Source: Mactra quadrangularis (lineage: Eukaryota; Mollusca; Bivalvia; Venerida; Mactridae). From it: DNA of 64,000 bases. The translations under genes were made by a program, and so were the position numbers. Below the pieces are notes generated by a model. It was not told where the DNA came from. It did no database searches and worked only from the letters and a program-made list of their open reading frames with translations. Within the stretch, counting starts at the first letter, position 1; the number at the start of each line of letters is the position of its first letter. The stretch spans positions 9,262,560-9,326,559 of the forward strand of contig CM046293.1 in NCBI GenBank assembly GCA_025267735.1. Direction: 5' to 3'. This document shows positions 57,562 to 64,000 of the stretch, piece by piece.

Positions 57562-57651
57562 TATGTTGGATAAAGTCAGAACTACATTGAAACATGACCT
57601 TTAGGACATTCTACTAGCAATGTTTATCTAAAAAGTGTATAAACAAAACTG

Positions 57652-57780
57652 TCAGCAGAACAGAACAAAACAGAGCAGAACAAAACAGGAATGTTTATAA
57701 ACACAGGTTACATCTATGTAAAATAACAACATGTGAAATAATTGTCAATAATTTACAGAATAAAATTTTAATTTAGAGTT
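57652..57780 (+). repeat. CAGAA-rich run, copy B
   Basis: Equivalent to 22,838, with fewer units. Confidence 0.7.
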
Positions 57781-58061
57781 ACAGCAATGTTTCAATGTAT
57801 ATGTAGATAATTCTGGACCATTTACAGTAGAATGATTTTTAATGTTTTGTGTCGTTACTTGTCCTCTCAATACCGAGTATATCTATAGTAAGATTTTGGT
57901 CTTCACTCTCTGCCATCCGAATAAACACTGAACAAGTCGTGGCTCGAACGAAGTACTTAACTATCTGATTAAAGTCATTCGTAGAAAAACCCGTATGATA
58001 TCGAAAGTATCGAAAGTATATTTTTATGTTTCACTTTGATTGGGACCATGGCATTAAACAT

Positions 58062-58642
58062 ACTGCATGATGAATGACTGATCTGTCAATCAGCATACAA
58101 TGTTGACCACAGTATCTTATTTATTTATTTATTGGAGTTAACACCGTGTCAACACAATTTAGGTCATTTTACAGCGTCAAGCGCACCTAACCTAGCTTTC
58201 CTGGACCATTGTCTATAACCAGTACTAATCTACCCTTCCACAAGGCCGGAAACTTCTCCATATTATCTCATCAATGGAGAAAAAATCGACATTATTGTCA
58301 AATTGAAGGGTATACCTCTCCGGGTGGGATTCGAACTCGCACCCCCTCGGGCACGAGATTCCAAATCCCGGCGCGCTACTAACTTTGCTATCGACCCGGT
58401 TGACTACAATATCTAGCGACGTTGCACCTATCACACTTTATGTACAAATACATGGTTACGCGACACCACAAGCAAGTATCGTTTTGCTGCAATCAAAGTG
58501 TTGACTTGTCCATATTATATTCCATGATATTCGACATATCGCGGTAGTAACGTTTCATCTGAATTTTGTTTTTAGCCAACATCAAGTACTTGTCTGAATT
58601 ATGAAATATCCATTCATAAGCAGCCGATGACCATAGGAATAG
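58062..58642 (-). pseudogene. MYND zinc-finger exon, copy B, broken by nonsense codon and SINE
   Basis: The minus strand shows a good acceptor (TTGTTTTCAG) followed by LFLWSSAAYEWIFHNSDKYL, then AKNKIQMKRYYRDMSN, and MDKSTL with a TGA where copy A has CAG (Gln). Reading through, DTCLWCRVTMYLYIKCDRCN and VARYCS keep the first five Cys ligands of a MYND finger. There a 282-bp SINE (58,118-58,399) with its target duplication interrupts the coding sequence. Beyond it the His and final Cys (VIHHAVC) are present, and the frame continues a few codons (LMPWSQSK) to a stop. Copy B thus preserves the ligands that A has lost, while A lacks B's stop and insertion. Confidence 0.75.
58118..58399 (-). mobile_element. 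Type-1 SINE inside the MYND exon, with target-site duplication
   Basis: A full-length type-1 SINE lies in reverse orientation from (TTTA)n to ACCGGGTCGATAGC. Flanks TTGACCACAGTATCT (58,103-58,117) and TTGACTACAATATCT (58,400-58,414) are the target duplication. Copy A shows the empty site TTGACTACAGTATCT at 23,286. Confidence 0.95.
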
Positions 58643-59600
58643 CTGAAAACAATATACATGTAGTTACAAAAAAAGTAAATTTCCATTGTCTTCAAACTTT
58701 TTATGAGCACTGCAGTTTATTTGATACAAAGAAATAATGGAACAATATTGAACCAGGCGAGTTTTACAAAAAAATTATTAAGATAAGAAGATTATTTATT
58801 GCCTTAAATCTGTGCAAATAAACACGACATGTTTTGTTTTTCATTAATTTTGTGACATCATAAATTCTACTCAATATGTCTGTGGAGATTGTTGTCTGTG
58901 ATAACGTATTATTGGATAACTTGAGAAAAGAGAAAAGCCAGTATTAGATATTTTACTTAACTTGTTGTGGAGTCTACTTAGTTCTCTACAATCTTTCGGA
59001 AGTACTTGTGATACGAGACGTTTGTGAACTGTATTGAGTTCTGCTATGTGTCTGATTTATGATAGATATATATTACATAGTGCTCACTAAGTTGTAAATA
59101 TTTAGTTTATGAAATAAATGGTTTTAAATGTGTATGAAAATCTTGAATAGAGAGTTATAATAAAATTGAACATATTATATATATTTTAATTTGTGAAAAT
59201 ATATATTATAAAATTCAGTTTATTTATATATTACTAAACTTGTGAATGGGACTTACGACTTTCATTTTCTTACGATAAAAAAGAATTGCACTACCACATT
59301 TTGTGAAAAAGAATTACATATACTTGCTTGAATTCTGGAACGATTTATTGAATGCTGTATGTCACTTTTTACGTGGAATTATTTGTGCGTTTGATTAATT
59401 TATCTTTATTTTATTCGCTTATATATGAATAAATGTGTAACATTTGATTTATTGACTGGAATTTTATGGTCAAGATAGCGAAAGCTTTACATAGATAGAC
59501 CTTCTTATGAACATTAATTAGGGATAATTTTTATACTTTGTCAAAAGTGTAGATTCTTACTTGTTTTTCTTTGTGTGCAAGAACTGATTTTAAAATAAAA

Positions 59601-59805
59601 ATGGAAAATGTAACTGACCAAGAGACTGACTATGCGGATTATTATAGAAATGAAGTATCGCCTGCACTTTTCTATTTTGCAAAATATGCAACAATTTACC
59701 TTCAACCGGTCATTTTTTCTGCTGGACTTTTAGGGAATTTTATGTCATTTTGTGTATTCTTGTCCAAATCAATGAGGAAAATATCTTCAAACATGTACTT
59801 AGCTG
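59601..59805 (+). CDS. First coding exon of a class A GPCR, copy B
   Basis: It encodes the same 68 residues as copy A except Glu for Asp at residue 8, and ends at GTGAGT (59,806), also a valid donor. The start ATG follows TAAAATAAAA, and no in-frame ATG lies between the upstream stop and this one. TM1 is at about residues 29-55 with the GN motif (GLLGNFMSF). Two differences in 205 bases against a background of about ten percent point to purifying selection or conversion. If the gene is intact, its TM2-TM7 exons lie beyond 64,000. The ligand and downstream signalling are unknown. Confidence 0.84.
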
Positions 59806-60464
59806 GTGAGTCACAAGTTTCATAAACTGTCCTTTACTATTACATTTACAATAAATGAAAGTGCTATATTTTCTTTGTTCAAATTTGAAGAACTATTATA
59901 ATATTGTTCATTTCGTTCATTATTAATGCAATGGAAATAAAATTTCTATTGGTACACTTGTAGTTAAATTTATTTGTCTGCCTCCCTTTGGAGGGCAGAG
60001 TATAAAATGAGATGAAATCAAAGTGAAATTGTTTATTTGTTTTATTTGTCAAACAATATGGCGTAGCGGTATGCTGCAGATTAGTATGTTGCCACACTGG
60101 CACGTGTATCATGTCTTTGGGTTACAAACACCAACTTTAGTACTACGGACACGGTTTTTGAAAACACCAGTTTGTAATAGTCCGTGATTGTTATTGTTAA
60201 CAATCATACTTTATTATTTTCTTAATCCAATATTAAAAGTAAAGTCTAGTTCAGATTCAAAGCAATGTTCATAACTTATATGTTCAAGCGGCCCAACGGC
60301 GCTTGAACTAACTTAATAATTAAATATCATAAGCTATGTGTTTCTACTCCGAGTCCCAAAAGCTAACTGACTTCATCGTACAAATATTCATTTAGTAAAT
60401 TGATCATAATTATGACGGAAGTGCATTCGGACAACCTGACCCGTGGACAACTTAGCCCGTGGTC

Positions 60465-60615
60465 AACCCGTGATCATATATAAAAGAATGTAAATGTTTT
60501 TTTAAATTTTACAATAACTACCCGTATAGTATTGTATCGTAAATAATCATATTGTCTCCTTTCGTATCGATACGTATCGTATTGTGTAATGACCGTACCG
60601 TCTCATCCATACATT
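60465..60615 (-). mobile_element. hAT-like element relic, copy B
   Basis: Orthologous to 25,840-26,000, including TTTCGTATCGATACGTATCG. Confidence 0.65.
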
Positions 60616-60924
60616 CGTAATGGTACGCTCCTGGAGGCATGACGAACAAGGAAAATGAATCATATTCGCGAATACAAGATTTAGTAATGAAGTATGACTT
60701 TTATTTTTCAAATTACTTTTTATGTATGGAATATCTTTTTTTATTTTATTTCTCAAATATGGTAATTAATTATTGTGACTTTGGATCCAGTTAACACATG
60801 TACGTCATCGGCCAACATTTATACTTCAAGCAAAATGATGCATCGCGCCGTATATCTTTTATTCTAAAGATACTTCTTGTTTCGATGTGTTTTAGATAGA
60901 CAGAAATATCGCCTCAAGTGAAAT

Positions 60925-61310
60925 ACATATGCCATTTAAGACACCGCGTGTTTTGAGAATTGGCAAACAAAAAGTTTCAAGTATGAAGTTTTTGGTATTG
61001 GGGAACATCTATGTTTTAACTCAGTCTGACATTATAAGTACAAACACATTGTTTGCGACTGTTGGTTTTAGGCATTTACATGCAGAGAATGTCGGTCTCC
61101 AATAACGATTGTCTGATGTAAGATGTCTCAAAGAAAACACTTCTTCCACCGTTTGTGTGAACTGTGCTTTTAAATTGAAAATGAACATAAAACTTTATAA
61201 TGGGTACATTACTGTTTTGATCCTACATTTAATGAGTTTTACATTTGGTTAGGAAATCATGTTCTTACTTGAGTGTAGTTTCAATGATATTAACAACAAA
61301 AAAGTCAAAT
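60925..61310. other. Near-identical block shared with copy A
   Basis: Partner of 26,300-26,690. From about 60,980 to 61,308 it differs from A at one base. Confidence 0.7.
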
Positions 61311-61517
61311 GATTTATTACTATTTTTGCAATCTGATTAAAACACGATCAAAAAATTCCTTGTGAACAACACACCGTCAAATTAGTTTGCAAATCTTGCT
61401 CTTAAATAGAAACTAAATAAAAATCAAGATGCTGTTAATATTGTTTCGTCTAGATGAAAGCTACGCATTGATTGGTCGATACAAAGGTCATCTTGACATG
61501 CCATTCGAGCGACTATA

Positions 61518-61554
61518 AGAGATCCTATACGACAGCGGTCTGTAGAATATCTCT
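61518..61554 (+). other. Stem-loop, copy B
   Basis: Same as 26,893 except that one G of the 3' strand is A, which breaks one C-G pair. Confidence 0.45.
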
Positions 61555-62825
61555 TTACGGAGATTGCTACTTTTGTAAACGTATGTTCTGAATAAAGTTT
61601 CGCTTAGTTGGAATTATAACAGTTACATTTTGAAGATAAACTTATTGTTTCGTTGGCGTCCTGTGTTTCATACCTTGAATGTGTTTGGAAACTAATTCAA
61701 GTTTAAATGTATAGTATAGAGTGACAGCATTAACCTGAGTTTGAACTACGTTATTATAATGATCACACGCTTCACTTGCATAACATCGTGAGTTTCCGGT
61801 TTTTGCCGATGGCATCTAATAAAGCGCGATTCCCAACGAAGACAAAATAGAGAGTAAATACCGAGTTTAATATATTCTTGCCATGAAGGACATCAAAAAA
61901 TAATTGTAGTATAGTGGTTAAATCATGATAGAGGTGAAAATGTCAAGTATTACATGTTTCATGACTTTTTTTGTGTTTGCTAGCAAGTGAATAAATTGAG
62001 GCCCATGCATAGTTATTGATTGATATTACTAGTACTGCATTGATGAATATCTCTGGCAAAATTGAGTAATTAAATTGTTTTTGCGGCGCCTGGTTCTAAA
62101 CCGTTTGTCATTCAGACAATATTTCCACCTTTTTTTAAAACAATGGATAACAGATTAGTTAAGCAGACAACATTTAATTGAGCAGACGACAGTTTTCTTC
62201 GTAGCTGCTCAACGATTAGACATATGTAATACATAATAATGGAATTGTTTTTCTTTTCAAAATTTTATCTACATTTGTAAATGGATTTCAACACAAAATC
62301 ACAGAAGTTTTGTCACCAAGTGCCTTAGTGTACCAAAATCCTCTTTATCGTCCATATATGGGCCACATATGGCTTTTCAAAGAGAATGAGAGCTTATTAC
62401 TGTCACTCGGGTGTCGGTATCCGATGTCTCACCGTTTGCGTCGGCAGACTTTGATCATTTCAGTAGTATCAAGAATTTGAGGGATTTTCGTTGGGAGGAA
62501 GCCAGATTGGCCACTTGCAGTGACCGCTGATAGCAGGTGGCTATTAATGCAGGTTATGTTATATATGCATACAGAATACACAAAAGTTAGTTGACAATAC
62601 ATTGTACTCTATTGCATTAGATAAAGAAATGAAATCAATATATATGACTAGATCTGTAACATTCATGATTCAGACAGTGATATGTTTGACTGAAGTAACT
62701 ATGATTGTTGCTTGATTCACTAAATATTTTAAATATGAAACCTTCTTACGATAATAATAATAATTTCTTTATTTAAAGATGAACGCTCCTAAAGCACAAG
62801 ACTTATCTACCAGGAGGTAACATTA

Positions 62826-63042
62826 CATGTTGTTTAACGTCGTATTCAACACATATTGTCATATAGACGACGGCCAGCTCTTCCTACTATAGATTTCTTG
62901 GAGACTTTTCTATCACCAGTACTAACTTACCTTATCACGAGGCCGACAACTCATATATAGGGTATGACCTACCGCGACCAGTCTCGAACACGCGATCTCT
63001 GGATTCGAAGTCAGATGTGCTAACCACTACGCCACGTCCGCG
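62826..63042 (-). mobile_element. Type-2 SINE, copy B
   Basis: Partner of 28,238, with 'gtttaacgtcgtattcaaca' at the 3' end and 'gccacgtccgcgg' at the head. Confidence 0.88.
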
Positions 63043-63302
63043 GCAACATAACATAACGATTACAATTTTACATATAAATAATCAATGTAAACAACATATA
63101 TTTGTTTATAAAAAGAAAAAAAAGAAATATTGACAAGCAGCAATCTAGGTTATTATATTAAGAAAGATATATAGAGAGATGATAACAGCTAGTTACAATA
63201 CTTGTATGGCGTATGTTTAAAAATTATTATGTTTTGAAAATGAATTACTTTAAGCAAAGAGCGGAAGTTATTAAGAGACGATGCATCTTTATATTGTATT
63301 GA

Positions 63303-63616
63303 GTGATACAATATTCCAAAACTTCTCTGAAGTTCAACAACAACAACAAGACAAATGATATCAAAGAAGATGTTAGAATCAAAGAGATGAATCAGATACA
63401 AATATTACTTTATGTTATAAAGCATGCACTTAGTCAATTAAGTTGTACAGAAGAGTTAAACAGTTCCCACAAAGTATACAATAACTATGTAAATACTGTA
63501 AGAACTAAGTCGATTCAATCAAAAAGAAGCCGTAAACTCAACCGTCAATCAGCTTAAAAGTGCTAAGTGGATCATGTCTTGATAAAGTTTACACAAGTGT
63601 TGTTATCATTTAAAGT
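63303..63616 (+). other. Conserved exon-like block, copy B
   Basis: Partner of 28,719-29,025. The frame ends earlier (RQSA, stop), the acceptor-like AG is AA, and the donor-like AAAGTAAGT (63,610) is kept. Not considered protein-coding. Confidence 0.3.
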
Positions 63617-64000
63617 AAGTCAACAGAGAAAAAAGGAAGAAGAAATTATGTTGACATAAGACATTTCATGAATAGATATTTTCTATCATTTTATTACATG
63701 ATACTTCTGATGATAAAGTACAGGGCTTTTTGACAGTTTACTATTGGTCATTCAAGCATACACTATGTACGACTCTATCTTGCAGATAAAATTGCGTTTG
63801 TTGGCACAATACATTATGAAAATTGCATTATAGTCCATTGATTATGCAATTTAATTGTGCTAGTCAGTGTTTGAATTAAGGTAATAGTGCGACAATATTA
63901 ACCTGAGCTTGAACTACCTAATTAAAATAATTACACGCTTCTCTTAACATTAATCGTGAGTTTCCGTATGCGAGTAAATAATCGTGCACGTGTTGATAAC

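Larger units (their letters stand above)
55700..64000 (+). repeat. Segmental duplication, copy B (runs off the window)
   Basis: This is the partner of 18,577-29,455 in the same orientation, so it is a direct duplication about 35-37 kb apart. Private changes in B include a SINE tail (57,512), a type-1 SINE (58,118) and deletions near 59,970. Confidence 0.93.

Noticed and set aside
1..64000. CRISPR array, prophage, operon or bacterial gene cluster
   Set aside because: No regularly spaced identical repeats with unique spacers, no long bacterial-type frames, and abundant eukaryotic SINEs and splice signals.
1..64000. Autonomous retrotransposon or endogenous retroviral genes
   Set aside because: No reverse transcriptase, integrase or capsid-like frame and no paired long terminal repeats could be recognised.

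Overview
The window looks like nuclear DNA of an invertebrate, most likely a bivalve or other mollusc. It is strongly AT-rich, has no long open reading frame outside a satellite array, and carries about 18 tRNA-derived SINE copies or fragments of at least four types. The commonest type ends in a 'gctacggcgttaaaccc' tail with (AAAC)n, which resembles SINEs known from molluscan genomes. Genes appear only as isolated exons with splice signals, as expected from an intron-rich genome. No bacterial, organellar or CRISPR-like features were seen. The species assignment is inference.

Layout. Positions 1-12,700 are intergenic or intronic DNA with SINEs, TA-flanked MITEs, a 155-bp degenerate tandem repeat and two candidate in-phase micro-exons (10,006-10,040 and 10,848-10,900). 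Positions 12,700-15,915 hold a satellite of about 67-bp units with internal dyad symmetry, higher-order periods (about 201 and 469 bp) and local orientation flips. Positions 18,577-29,455 (copy A) and 55,700-64,000 (copy B, cut by the window end) are two copies of one segmental duplication. By eye they match at roughly nine bases in ten. Each copy carries the first coding exon of a class A GPCR on the plus strand and, divergently placed, a decayed MYND zinc-finger exon on the minus strand. Copy A alone has a 2.4-kb segment with ten copies of a 14-bp motif. Two older fragments of the same locus (copy C) lie at 49,250-49,560 and 51,840-52,080.

Between A and B lie a 65-bp tandem repeat next to an exon-like unit that occurs three times (30,857; 36,494; 37,110), a 1.8-kb DNA transposon with CAACGTTG-rich ends and a possible internal gene (32,685-34,498), a 142-bp fold-back hairpin, nested inverted repeats at 42.9-43.9 kb, hAT-like MITEs, and an 80-90-bp MITE family in three copies.

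How the parts relate. The best-supported genes are the duplicated receptor exon, which is almost unchanged between copies, and the MYND exon, which has been disabled independently in each copy (frameshift and lost Cys ligands in A; nonsense codon and SINE insertion in B). No later receptor exon was found, so A and B may be alternative first exons of one gene running past 64,000, or the starts of separate receptor genes. All identities and consensus motifs were judged by eye, without alignment software.
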